Assembly (NCBI GenBank): GCA_039807445.1
Contig: JBDHRG010000033.1
Coordinates: 1-25,836 of the forward strand
Direction of reading: 5' to 3'
Source of the DNA: JBDHRG01 sp039807445
GTDB taxonomy: Bacteria > Pseudomonadota > Gammaproteobacteria > Competibacterales > Competibacteraceae
Length of the DNA stretch: 25,836 bases
The notes under the pieces are model-generated. The model searched no databases. It was not told where the DNA came from and saw nothing but the letters and a program-made list of their open reading frames with translations. How positions within the stretch are numbered: position 1 is the stretch's first letter; every line of letters begins with the position of its first letter. Below are positions 15,145 through 22,897 of the stretch, piece after piece. The translations under genes and the position numbers were made by a program.

Positions 15145-15230
15145 GTGAAGAGTGAGGAGGAATGGGTAATGGGGGATATGGCCGAACCACTGTTTTTCTT
15201 CCCCATTCCACATTCCTCATTCCCCCTCAC
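15145..15230. repeat. Facing heptamer-like arrays between flgG and flgH
   Basis: The left arm (15145-15181) has degenerate GGTAATG/GAGGAAT units. The right arm (15199-15230) has CATTCCC/CATTCCT-type units roughly complementary to it. It leaves a weak ribosome-binding site for flgH. Confidence 0.75.
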
Positions 15231-15240
15231 GAGCGAAGCC

Positions 15241-15918
15241 ATGACCGCCCGAATCGCCGCTCTCGCCGCCGCCGCGCTGCTCGCCGGCTGCGCTTCCCTG
15301 CCCAACCAGCACACGTTCACGCCGGTCGCGCCGGCGGTGATGGGGGCGATGCAGGGGCCGGGCGTCCAGCCCGGGCCGCCCACCGGCGCCATCTACCAGG
15401 CCGGGCAAGACGTGCGCCTGTTCGAATCGCGCACCGCGCGCCGCGTCGGCGACATCGTCACGATCCGCCTGGTCGAGGCGACCAACGCCAGCAAGCGTGC
15501 CAGCACCGGGCTCGACAAGAGCTCCGACTCGAGCTTCGAGGTGCCGGCGCCGACCGGTTTCGGCGGCATGACCACCGACGTCACCGCCTCGGCGACAGCC
15601 GACAACACCTTCACCGGCAAGGGCACCAGCGACCAGAGCAACAGTCTTCGCGGCACGATCTCGGCGGTCGTCGTCGGCATCTACCCGAACGGCAACCTCT
15701 TGATCCGCGGCGAGAAGATGCTGGCGCTGAACCAGGGCGAGGAATACGTGCAGATCCAGGGCGTGGTGCGCCCCGAGGACATCTTCGCCGACAACTCGGT
15801 GCTCTCGGGCCAGATCGCCGACGCCAGGATCACCTACGGCGGCACCGGTGCGCTGGCCGACTCCAACGCACCGGGCTGGCTGACGCGCTTCTTCATCAGC
15901 CCGTTCTTCCCGATCTGA
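15241..15918 (+). CDS. flgH: Flagellar L-ring lipoprotein FlgH
   Basis: A 225-residue outer-membrane lipoprotein that forms the L ring around the rod. The signal ends in a lipobox (LAAAALLAGC, Cys17). Family segments include YQAGQDVRLFESRTARRVGD, IVTIRLVEATNASKRAST, a LRGTISAVVVGIYPNGNLLI strand pair, the RGEKMLALNQGEEYVQ stretch and VRPEDIFADNSVLSGQIADA. The upstream frame is open into the repeat, but the ATG at 15241 starts the signal peptide directly. The ribosome-binding site is weak (GAGCGAAG). It is the last gene before a strong terminator. Confidence 0.96.
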   Translation: MTARIAALAAAALLAGCASLPNQHTFTPVAPAVMGAMQGPGVQPGPPTGAIYQAGQDVRLFESRTARRVGDIVTIRLVEATNASKRASTGLDKSSDSSFEVPAPTGFGGMTTDVTASATADNTFTGKGTSDQSNSLRGTISAVVVGIYPNGNLLIRGEKMLALNQGEEYVQIQGVVRPEDIFADNSVLSGQIADARITYGGTGALADSNAPGWLTRFFISPFFPI

Positions 15919-15926
15919 TCGAATCC

Positions 15927-15944
15927 CCCCTTTTCCCAAAGGGG
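15927..15944 (+). other. Short hairpin after flgH
   Basis: CCCCTTT and AAAGGGG pair perfectly around a TCCC loop. No T tract follows. It may stabilise the mRNA end or assist the terminator 20 bases downstream. Confidence 0.55.
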
Positions 15945-15963
15945 AGATGAATCGGGTTCCGCT

Positions 15964-15991
15964 GGCGGCCCACCTGTGCCGCCTTTTTTTT
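15964..15991 (+). terminator. Intrinsic terminator ending the flgBCDEFGH operon
   Basis: A GGCGGC/GCCGCC stem (15964-15969 with 15978-15983) is followed directly by eight Ts (15984-15991). It lies 46 bases after the flgH stop. Confidence 0.85.
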
Positions 15992-16080
15992 GGCGGTGCG
16001 GTCCGCCGGGCGGGCGTCGGAATCCCGGCGCTGCCGTGGCTATCGAAAAAAGGCCGATCGAAACAGCGTATTGATGATCG

Positions 16081-16111
16081 TCGCTACATGGCCCGATTCT
16101 TGCTGTAGCGA
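16081..16111 (+). promoter_or_regulatory. Sigma-54 promoter of flgI enclosed by an inverted repeat
   Basis: TGGCCC, five bases, TTGCT (16089-16104), with GG (16090-16091) and GC (16102-16103) ten bases apart. A perfect 8-bp inverted repeat TCGCTACA / TGTAGCGA (16081-16088 and 16104-16111) brackets the element. The expected start is near 16115, 28 bases before flgI. Confidence 0.78.
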
Positions 16112-16142
16112 GATCAGGCTTTAACTGCAACTGCAGGACACG

Positions 16143-17282
16143 ATGACGATGAAGTCGATGCTCGAGCGCAAGACCCGCGGCTGGCTGTCGCTGGCGCTGG
16201 CCGCCGTCTTCGCGGCGGCTCCCGTGCTGTCGGCGCAGGCCGACCGCATCAAGGACCTGGCTTCGGTCGGTGGCGTGCGCAGCAACCAGCTGATCGGCTA
16301 CGGCCTGGTAGTGGGTCTGAACGGCACCGGCGACCAGACCAGCCAGACGCCGTTCACGGTGCAGAGCCTGCGCAACATGCTGGCCGGGCTCGGCGTGACG
16401 CTGCCGCCGACCGTCAACCTGCAGCTCAAGAACGTCGCCGCGGTGTCGGTGCACGCCGACTTGCCGCCGTTCGCCAAGCCGGGTCAGACGATCGATGTCA
16501 CCGTCTCGTCGATCGGCAACGCCAAGAGTCTGCGTGGCGGCAGCCTGCTGATGGCGCCGCTGAAGGGCGCCGACGGCCAAGTGTACGCCGTGGCGCAGGG
16601 CAACGTCGTCGTCGGCGGGCTCGGCGTCGAGGGCGAGGGCTCGAGGATCACCGTCAACGTGCCGAGCTCGGGGCGGGTGCCGAATGGCGCCACGGTCGAG
16701 CGCGCGGTGGCCGACGGCTTCAACGCCGGCGAGGGGCCGATGATGCTGCACCTGCACCAGCCGGACTTCACCACCGCCGAGCGCATGGCGCAGGCGATCG
16801 ACGCCAAGCTCGGCGCCGGCACCGCGAGCGCGGTCGACGCCTCGACCGTCGCCGTCAACGGCCCGCGCGATCCGCGCTCGCGCGTCGGCTTCGTCTCGGT
16901 GCTCGAGAACGTGGCGCTCGAGCCGGGCGAGACCGCGGCCAAGGTCATCGTCAACTCGCGTACCGGCACCGTCGTCGTCGGCCAGAACGTCCGCGTCAGC
17001 CCGGCGGCGGTCACCCACGGCAGCCTGACGGTGACGATCAGCTCCGACCCGATCGTCAGCCAGCCGGGACCGCTCAGCGGCGGTCAGACCGCGGTGGTGC
17101 CGCGGCAGAACATCGACGTCCAGGAAGAGAAGCGGCCGATGTTCCTGTTCAAGCCGGGCGTGTCGCTCGACGAGATCGTCAAGTCGGTCAACCAGGTCGG
17201 CGCCAGCCCCTCGGATCTGGTGGCGATCCTCGAGGCGCTGAAGGCCGCCGGCGCGCTGCGCGCCGAGCTGATCGTGATCTGA
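16143..17282 (+). CDS. flgI: Flagellar P-ring protein FlgI
   Basis: A 379-residue periplasmic protein that forms the P ring in the peptidoglycan layer. A signal peptide is present (WLSLALAAVFAAAPVLSAQA, cut near residue 31). It is followed by the highly conserved DRIKDLASVGGVRSNQLIGY and GLVVGLNGTGDQT, and later by NPRDPRSRVGF-like and TGTVVVGQNVRVSPAAVTHG segments. The end has the family pattern SLDEIVKSVNQVGASPSDLV and EALKAAGALRAELIVI. Two ATGs lie two codons apart (16143, 16149); AGGA suits either. It opens a second transcript, with its own sigma-54 promoter after the flgH terminator. Confidence 0.97.
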   Translation: MTMKSMLERKTRGWLSLALAAVFAAAPVLSAQADRIKDLASVGGVRSNQLIGYGLVVGLNGTGDQTSQTPFTVQSLRNMLAGLGVTLPPTVNLQLKNVAAVSVHADLPPFAKPGQTIDVTVSSIGNAKSLRGGSLLMAPLKGADGQVYAVAQGNVVVGGLGVEGEGSRITVNVPSSGRVPNGATVERAVADGFNAGEGPMMLHLHQPDFTTAERMAQAIDAKLGAGTASAVDASTVAVNGPRDPRSRVGFVSVLENVALEPGETAAKVIVNSRTGTVVVGQNVRVSPAAVTHGSLTVTISSDPIVSQPGPLSGGQTAVVPRQNIDVQEEKRPMFLFKPGVSLDEIVKSVNQVGASPSDLVAILEALKAAGALRAELIVI

Positions 17283-17335
17283 GGCCGGCCGCAAGGCGCC
17301 CATCTTCGATTCGTTTCCGGGTGGAGACACTGCAC

Positions 17336-17944
17336 ATGCGTGCACCGACCTTCTGGACGCTGAGTGCCGGTTCGCTGGTGCTGCTCGCCGGGCTGCAGGG
17401 CGCAGCCATGTGGGTGATGGCCCGCACCGCGGCGCCGACCGAGGTCGCCGCCGAGGTGGCGACGGCGCCACCGGCTGCGGCCGAACTGCCCGTGCCGGCG
17501 GTGTTGCCGTCGGCCGAACCCGCGCCGCAGGCGCCGCCGCTGCCGCCCGTGGCCGAGCCGCCGACGCGGGTCGAAGCCGCGCCGCTGCCGGTCGCGGCGC
17601 CGCTTGCCGTGCCGGCACCGACACCGGAGCCGGCCGCCGCTGCGCTGCGCGGACCGGACTGGGTCAAGGCGCGTCCGGCCGAGCGCTACACCGTTCAAGT
17701 GCTGGCCGGTCCCGACCTCGACAAGATGCGCAGCCTGCTCGCCAGGTTGCCGCCCGAGCTGCCGGTGGCCTACCTCGAGAACGCCGCGGCGCGCACTTCG
17801 CGCTACGTGCTGGTGGCCGGCGATTTCGACAGCTTCGCCGCCGCCGAGGCGGCCGCCGCGGCGATCGGCGAAAAGCTCGGCCACAAGTCCTGGGCGCGGC
17901 GCTTCGGCGTTGTGCGCGGTGAAGGCGGGGAGGGTGGGCAGTGA
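17336..17944 (+). CDS. SPOR-domain membrane protein between flgI and flgJ
   Basis: A 202-residue protein with three parts: one N-terminal membrane helix (about 8-30), a long Pro/Ala/Glu linker (about 32-110) that could span part of the periplasm, and a C-terminal SPOR-like domain (about 115-198). The SPOR pattern includes ERYTVQVLAGPDLDKM, TSRYVLVAGDFDSFAAAEAA and WARRFGVVR. SPOR domains bind peptidoglycan lacking stem peptides, so this is probably a bitopic inner-membrane protein reaching the wall. The ATG at 17336 has GGAG nine bases upstream; an in-frame GTG at 17321 is less likely. Its stop overlaps the flgJ start (GTGA), so it is co-translated with a wall hydrolase. It is not a standard flagellar gene; a role in P-ring or rod passage through the wall is inference. 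Confidence 0.8.
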   Translation: MRAPTFWTLSAGSLVLLAGLQGAAMWVMARTAAPTEVAAEVATAPPAAAELPVPAVLPSAEPAPQAPPLPPVAEPPTRVEAAPLPVAAPLAVPAPTPEPAAAALRGPDWVKARPAERYTVQVLAGPDLDKMRSLLARLPPELPVAYLENAAARTSRYVLVAGDFDSFAAAEAAAAAIGEKLGHKSWARRFGVVRGEGGEGGQ

Positions 17945-18882
17945 TCCCGGCCGAAGCCCTGACACGCCAGTCGCTGGCCTCCGATCCGCGGGCGCTCGGT
18001 GCGCTCAGGCGCGAGGCGCGCGACGGTTCGCCCGCGGCGCTGGAGCAGACCGCGAAGCAGTTCGAGGCGGTGTTCATCCAGCAGATGCTGAAAGCCATGC
18101 GCGCCGCCAGCCCCGCCGCCGGCGGTGCGTTCGACAACGACGCCGGACGGCTGTACCGCGATCTCGGCGACCAGCAGCTGGCGCAGAACCTGGCCGGGCG
18201 CTTCGGCATCGCCGAGCTGCTGCTGGCGCAACTCGGCGGCAGGCAGGCACCGCGCTCGCAGCCGGCCGGCGGCCAGCAGCTCGAAGGGGCGCTGCGCCGG
18301 ATCGAGCGCGTGCGCACCGATGCCGGGCTCGACGCGGTCGAGGCCACGAGCACGGTGCCGTTCAAGCCCGGCACCCCCGACGCCTTCGTCCGCGAAGTCT
18401 GGCCGCACGCGCGCGCCGCCGCGCGCAGCCTCGGCGTCGACCCGGCGGTGCTGGTGGCGCAGGCGGCGCTCGAGTCGAACTGGGGCCGTGCCACGCCACG
18501 CCACGCCGACGGCCGCAACAGCCACAACCTGTTCGGCATCAAGGCCGACCGCGTGTGGACCGGGCCGCGCGCCGTCAACGCCACGCTCGAGTTCGAGGGC
18601 GGCGTCGCGGTCAGACGCAGCGACGGCTTCCGCGCCTACCCCTCGTTCGCCGAGAGCTTCCGCGACTACGCCGACTTCATCCGCGGCAACCCGCGCTATT
18701 CGAAGGCGCTGGCGGTGGCGTCCGACTCGGCCGCCTACCTGCGCGAGCTCGCCCGCGCCGGCTACGCCACCGACCCCGGCTACGCCGGCAAGATCCAGCG
18801 CATCCTCGGTGGCGACACGCTCGCCGGACTCAAGTCGGCGGCGGCGCGGCCGATAAGCCTGGCAACGACTTCGATCGAGTAA
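17941..18882 (+). CDS. flgJ: FlgJ: rod cap and peptidoglycan hydrolase
   Basis: A 313-residue two-domain protein. Residues of about 30-100 are the rod-binding domain (AKQFEAVFIQQMLKAMRAAS, DLGDQQLAQNLAGRFGI). After a linker, residues of about 145-300 form the glucosaminidase-type muramidase domain. Its catalytic Glu lies in AALESNWG (E178), with HNLFGIKAD and the later RAYPSFAESFRDYADFI and YATDPGYAGKI segments of the family. FlgJ caps the rod and opens the peptidoglycan for it. The start is a GTG overlapping the stop of the SPOR gene. The last codons contain a sigma-28-like promoter for flgKL, including a rare ATA Ile codon. Confidence 0.95.
   Translation: MIPAEALTRQSLASDPRALGALRREARDGSPAALEQTAKQFEAVFIQQMLKAMRAASPAAGGAFDNDAGRLYRDLGDQQLAQNLAGRFGIAELLLAQLGGRQAPRSQPAGGQQLEGALRRIERVRTDAGLDAVEATSTVPFKPGTPDAFVREVWPHARAAARSLGVDPAVLVAQAALESNWGRATPRHADGRNSHNLFGIKADRVWTGPRAVNATLEFEGGVAVRRSDGFRAYPSFAESFRDYADFIRGNPRYSKALAVASDSAAYLRELARAGYATDPGYAGKIQRILGGDTLAGLKSAAARPISLATTSIE
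18830..18856 (+). promoter_or_regulatory. Probable sigma-28 promoter of flgKL inside flgJ
   Basis: TCAAGTCG (18830-18837), 11 bases, then GCCGATAA (18849-18856). The -10 box and spacing match the FliA consensus exactly; the -35 box matches at five of eight positions. It lies 35 bases before the flgK ATG. Confidence 0.6.
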
Positions 18883-18891
18883 GGGAGCACC

Positions 18892-20859
18892 ATGGCCGAC
18901 TTCCTCCGCACCGCGCTGTCGGGCTTGCGTGCGTCGCAGCATGGCCTGGCGACCGCCGGGCACAACATCGCCAACGTCAACAACAGGAACTACAGCCGCC
19001 AGTACGTCGAGCTGGTCGCGCGCCGGCCCGAGCTGCAGAGCGGCCGTGGCTACGTCGGCACCGGCGTCGAGCTGGCCGGCATCGGCCGCGCCTACGACGC
19101 TTTCCTGTCGGCACAGGTGCGCGAACACAGTTCGGGCCAGCAGCAGCTGTCGACGCTCGACGGCTTGCTGAAGCAGCTCAACAGCCTGGTCGCTGCGCCC
19201 GAGACCAGCCTGGCGCCGGCCCTGCAGGATTTCTTCAACGCGATGCGCGACGTCGCCGAGGCGCCGCATTCGACCCCGGCGCGTCAGGTGGCGTTGTCGC
19301 AGGCCGAGTCGATGGTCAGCCGCTTCCGCGACATGGACGCCCAGCTGCAGGCGCTGCGCGACAACGCCAGCCAGGGCTCGCGCGACACCGTCACCGAGAT
19401 CAATACCCTGGCCGAGGCGCTGGCCAAGGTCAACTCCGATATCCAGCTGGCGGGCGGCAGCGGCGCCCCGGGCGACCTGCTCGACCAGCGCGACGGTCTG
19501 CTCGGCGAACTGGCCCGGCGCGTCAATCTGCAAACGGTATTCAACGCCGACGGTACGGCCAATGTCTTCATCGGCAAGGGCCAGTCGCTGGTGCTGGGCA
19601 ACGAACGGCGTCGGCTCGAGGCGGTGTCGAGCATCTTCGACCCCTCCGAGGTCGAGATCCGCTACGCCGGGCAGAAGAACGGCAGCGACATCTCCGAGTT
19701 CCTGAGCGGCGGCAAGATCGGCGGCTACCTCGGTTTCCGCAACGAAGTGCTGGCGCCGATGCAGCGCGACTTCGGCATGGTCGCGCGCGGCATCGCCGAG
19801 GCGGTCAACGCCCAGCACCGTGCCGGTGTGGACCTCGGCGGCCGCTTCGGTCGGGATTTCTTCAGCGTCGGTGCACCGCGCGCGCTGAGCAGCGACCTCA
19901 ACGCCGGCAGCGGCGCGCTCGGTGTCACCGTCGCGGACGTGACGCAGCTGCAGCGCTCCGACTACGAGCTGTCGTTCGACGGCGCCAGTTACCGCCTGAC
20001 ACGACTGTCGGACAAGCAGTCGGTGTGGAGCGGTGCCGCGCTGCCGCCGGCGAGCCCGGTCGACGGCCTCGACATCCGGTTCGCCAGCGGCGCGGTGGCT
20101 GCCGGCGACCGTTTCCTGATCCAGCCGACGCACATGGCCGGCATGCGGTTCGACGTGGCGTTGACCAATCCGGGCGAGATCGCCGCCGCGGCGCCGATCC
20201 TGGCAACGGCCGGCACGGTCAACAAGGGCACCGGACGGGTGTCGGCGGGCGACGTCGTCGACGCCGCCAACGCCGCGCTGCAGGCGAGCGTCGAAATCGT
20301 CTTCACCAGCGACACGCAGTTCAGCGTGATCGACAAGGCGAGCGGCACCCCGGTCAGCGACCCCGCGACCGGGCTGCCGATGGCTGGCCTGAGCTTCACC
20401 CCGGGACAGGAGATCCGCGCCAACGGCTGGTCGGTCGAGCTCGACGGCGTGCCGAAGCGCGGCGACACGTTCGTCGTCGAAGCCAACGCCAGCAACGCCA
20501 GCGGCGACAACCGCAACGCGCAGAAGCTGGCCGATCTCGAGAGCAAAGCCGTGCTGCTGCAGGGCCCGGAGGTCGATTCCGGCACCGGCAAACCCAGGCC
20601 GACCGCCGACTTCAAGGGTTTCTACGCGATCATGGTCGCTGACAGCGCCACGCGCGGCAACCGCACCAGCAACGGCCTCAAGGCGCAAGAGGCGCTGCTC
20701 GACAAGGCCGTCAAGACGCGCGACTCGCTGTCGGGGGTCAACGTCGACGAAGAGGCCGGTGACATCCTCAAGTTCCAGCAGTCGTACCAGGCCTCGGCAC
20801 AGCTGATCCAGCTCGCCGACGAGCTGTTCAAGACGCTGCTCGGCGCCGTCGCGAGGTAA
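18892..20859 (+). CDS. flgK: Hook-filament junction protein FlgK (HAP1)
   Basis: A 655-residue protein, at the long end for FlgK. The N-terminus MADFLRTALSGLRASQHGLA and HNIANVNNRNYSRQYVEL carry the axial motif. Middle segments such as LLDQRDGLLGELARRVNLQT and GGKIGGYLGFRNEVLAPMQ are typical, and the end (GVNVDEEAGDILKFQQSYQA, then AQLIQLADELFKTLLGAV) is the C-terminal family signature. FlgK and FlgL join the hook to the filament and are exported with FlgN help. AAGGGAG precedes the ATG. It may be transcribed both from the flgI promoter and from the sigma-28 element within flgJ. Confidence 0.96.
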   Translation: MADFLRTALSGLRASQHGLATAGHNIANVNNRNYSRQYVELVARRPELQSGRGYVGTGVELAGIGRAYDAFLSAQVREHSSGQQQLSTLDGLLKQLNSLVAAPETSLAPALQDFFNAMRDVAEAPHSTPARQVALSQAESMVSRFRDMDAQLQALRDNASQGSRDTVTEINTLAEALAKVNSDIQLAGGSGAPGDLLDQRDGLLGELARRVNLQTVFNADGTANVFIGKGQSLVLGNERRRLEAVSSIFDPSEVEIRYAGQKNGSDISEFLSGGKIGGYLGFRNEVLAPMQRDFGMVARGIAEAVNAQHRAGVDLGGRFGRDFFSVGAPRALSSDLNAGSGALGVTVADVTQLQRSDYELSFDGASYRLTRLSDKQSVWSGAALPPASPVDGLDIRFASGAVAAGDRFLIQPTHMAGMRFDVALTNPGEIAAAAPILATAGTVNKGTGRVSAGDVVDAANAALQASVEIVFTSDTQFSVIDKASGTPVSDPATGLPMAGLSFTPGQEIRANGWSVELDGVPKRGDTFVVEANASNASGDNRNAQKLADLESKAVLLQGPEVDSGTGKPRPTADFKGFYAIMVADSATRGNRTSNGLKAQEALLDKAVKTRDSLSGVNVDEEAGDILKFQQSYQASAQLIQLADELFKTLLGAVAR

Positions 20860-20862
20860 TCC

Positions 20863-22083
20863 ATGCGCATCTCCACCAAGTACCTCAACGAGCAGGGCAT
20901 CAACGCGATCCGCGCCTTCCAGGACGCCGTCGGTGCCACGCAGTCGCGGATCGCGCTCGGGCGCGACATCCTCGACGCTTCCGACGACCCCGCCGGCAGC
21001 GCACGCCTGGTCGAAGTCAGCTACCAGATCGGCGCCACCCGGCAGTTCAACAAGGCGATCACGCTCGCCGGCGGCCGCCTGGCGCTCGAGGAGACCACGC
21101 TCAACGGCGCGGGCAACATCTTGCAGCGCGCACGCGAACTGGCGGTGTACGGCGGCAACGATTCGCTCGGCCCCGCCGACCGCCAGGCGCTGGCGCGCGA
21201 GATCCGCGAGCTGCGCGGCCAGTTGCTGCAGCAGGCCAATGCCAAGGACGGCAACAACGAATACCTGTTCGGCGGCTACAAGAGCGGCACCGCGCCGTTT
21301 TCGGACAACGGCGACGGCAGCGTCAGCTACAACGGCGACAACGGCCAGCGCCTGCTGCAGGTCGGCCCGACACGCAACGTGGCGGTCAGCGATTCGGGCG
21401 ACGAAGTGTTCCGGCGCATCCGCACCGGCAACGGCAGCTTCGTCACCGCCGCCGCCGGCAACCGGGGTGGCGGCGTGATCCGCGTCGGCTCGGTGGTCGA
21501 TGCGGTGGCGTACGCGACGCCGCAGCTCGAGAGCTACACCATCAAGTTCACGGCGCCCGACAAGTACGACGTCATCGGCAGCGTCAGCGGCGCGATCGTC
21601 AGCGGCGCGAACTTCGCCCCCGGGCAGGCGCTGAAATTCCGCGGCATGGAGATCACGCTCGACGGCCAGCCGCACGGCGACCCGGCCACCGGCGACACTT
21701 TCTCGGTCGCGCCGGCGCCGTACCAGGACATGTTCACGACGCTCGAACGGCTGGCCGGCGCCCTCGAGTCGCCCTTGAGCGCGCCGGCCGACAGTGCACG
21801 CCTGCAGGCCGGCCTCGGCCAGGGCATCGCCGGCATCGACCTGGCGCTGGAAAAGATCAGCGAGATGCGCGGCAAGATCGGCGCGCGCATGAACGCGCTC
21901 GACCAGCAGGCCGATGTCAACGGCGAGTTCGACCTGCGCATGCAGCAGATCGCCAAGGACATCGACGGCTTCGACTACGCCGAAGCAGCGAGCGACCTGT
22001 CGTCGCAGCTGCTGGCGCTGTCGGCTGCGCAGCAGTCCTTCGTCAAGATTCAGAACCTGAGCCTGTTCAACTACATGCGCTGA
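20863..22083 (+). CDS. flgL: Hook-filament junction protein FlgL (HAP3)
   Basis: A 406-residue, flagellin-related junction protein. It begins MRISTKYLNEQGINAIRAFQ and has the flagellin-like N-terminal helix with SRIALGRDILDASDDPAGSA. The NEYLFGGYKSGTAPF segment is typical of FlgL. The C-terminal helices (GMRGKIGARMNAL-like and YAEAASDLSSQLLALSAAQQ, ending in LSLFNYMR) match the family. The ATG is three bases after the flgK stop, with GAGGTAA as its site, so the two are coupled. A bidirectional terminator follows 43 bases later, closing the flagellar block. Confidence 0.95.
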   Translation: MRISTKYLNEQGINAIRAFQDAVGATQSRIALGRDILDASDDPAGSARLVEVSYQIGATRQFNKAITLAGGRLALEETTLNGAGNILQRARELAVYGGNDSLGPADRQALAREIRELRGQLLQQANAKDGNNEYLFGGYKSGTAPFSDNGDGSVSYNGDNGQRLLQVGPTRNVAVSDSGDEVFRRIRTGNGSFVTAAAGNRGGGVIRVGSVVDAVAYATPQLESYTIKFTAPDKYDVIGSVSGAIVSGANFAPGQALKFRGMEITLDGQPHGDPATGDTFSVAPAPYQDMFTTLERLAGALESPLSAPADSARLQAGLGQGIAGIDLALEKISEMRGKIGARMNALDQQADVNGEFDLRMQQIAKDIDGFDYAEAASDLSSQLLALSAAQQSFVKIQNLSLFNYMR

Positions 22084-22126
22084 ACCGGGGCCGTTTTGCC
22101 GGAGGCTCGGGCGGCAGAGAGCCCGG

Positions 22127-22150
22127 AAAAGGCCCCTGACGGGGCCTTTT
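22127..22150. terminator. Bidirectional terminator between flgL and proQ
   Basis: AAAAGGCCCC and GGGGCCTTTT pair perfectly around TGAC. T tracts occur on both strands, serving the convergent flgL and proQ transcripts. Confidence 0.9.
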
Positions 22151-22155
22151 CAAGC

Positions 22156-22851
22156 TCACGGCTTGCCGGTGTCGCCCTGCTGCGCCAGCGCTTCGCGCAG
22201 CAGCGCGGCGAAAGCCGATTCGCTCGGGGTGTCGGGCGCGCTGGCGCTGTGGCGTTGCGGCGGCTTCGGGCCGCGCTCGGGCTTGTCGCTCTTGCGCGGC
22301 GGACGGCGTTCGCCGCGCGTCTCGGGGGCCCCTTCCGGGCGGCGGCGCGGCGGACGGCTCCGGCGGTCGTCGCCCGTGGCGCCTTCGGGGCGCGGCGCCG
22401 GCGTGCGCGGCTTCCGCGCTTCGCCGGCTTCGGCCGGAGCAACCTCGACCGCGGCTTCGGCCGGGGCGGCCGCAGGCTTATCGGCGGCCTTGCGCTGCGC
22501 GCGGATCGCCGCGACCTGCTCCTGTGCCTTGGCCTTGTGCTCGGCGCTGACCTCGCCGGCGGCTTCGCCGTCGAGGCCGATGCGGTGGGTTTCCTTGGTC
22601 AGCGCCACCTGATAGCGCAGGTGGCGGATGTAGGCGGTGAGCGCCAGGCGCAGCGCCAGCGGCTCGAAGCCCCATTCCTTGACCCGCGGCGCCAGCTCCT
22701 TGTGGATGCCCAGCTTCAGCGGGTGTACCTGCCGCGCCGACAGCGGGAAGAACGCCTTGGGGTACGCCTCCACCAGCCGCGCGATCAGCTCGCGGGCCTG
22801 TTCCCGAGGCTTGGCCTTCGGGGGGGGCGGCGGGTTGGTTTCGTCGAGCAT
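22156..22851 (-). CDS. ProQ/FinO-family RNA chaperone
   Basis: A 231-residue protein. Residues of about 15-110 are a FinO/ProQ RNA-binding domain: AYPKAFFPLSARQVHPLKLG, IHKELAPRVKEWG, and LRLALTAYIRHLRYQVALTK are the family core. Such proteins bind structured sRNAs and mRNA 3' ends. The rest (about 115-231) is low-complexity, rich in Ala, Pro, Arg and Glu, and probably disordered, as in many betaproteobacterial versions. The final helix (ESAFAALLREALAQQ) may be a short conserved tail. The ATG at 22849-22851 is preferred over the adjacent upstream GTG. It is the last gene of a minus-strand run from nrtR, 46 bases after the DciA-like gene. Confidence 0.88.
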   Translation of the reverse strand: MLDETNPPPPPKAKPREQARELIARLVEAYPKAFFPLSARQVHPLKLGIHKELAPRVKEWGFEPLALRLALTAYIRHLRYQVALTKETHRIGLDGEAAGEVSAEHKAKAQEQVAAIRAQRKAADKPAAAPAEAAVEVAPAEAGEARKPRTPAPRPEGATGDDRRSRPPRRRPEGAPETRGERRPPRKSDKPERGPKPPQRHSASAPDTPSESAFAALLREALAQQGDTGKP

Positions 22852-22897
22852 CACGCCTGCTACCTGTCACTGTGGGCTCTGGTCGAAGCGCGCTAGT

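Noticed and set aside
15130..15240. Upstream extension of flgH overlapping flgG
   Set aside because: It would put about 37 repeat-derived residues before the lipoprotein signal, which needs to be at the N-terminus.
17803..21675. Very long antisense open frame across the SPOR gene, flgJ, flgK and flgL
   Set aside because: The plus strand holds well recognised flagellar genes over the whole span. The antisense product has no domain pattern and follows from high GC and third-position bias.
22478..22485. GCCGATAA on the minus strand within proQ as a sigma-28 promoter
   Set aside because: No -35-like box lies 11 bases upstream, and the codons (Ala-Asp-Lys) are ordinary.
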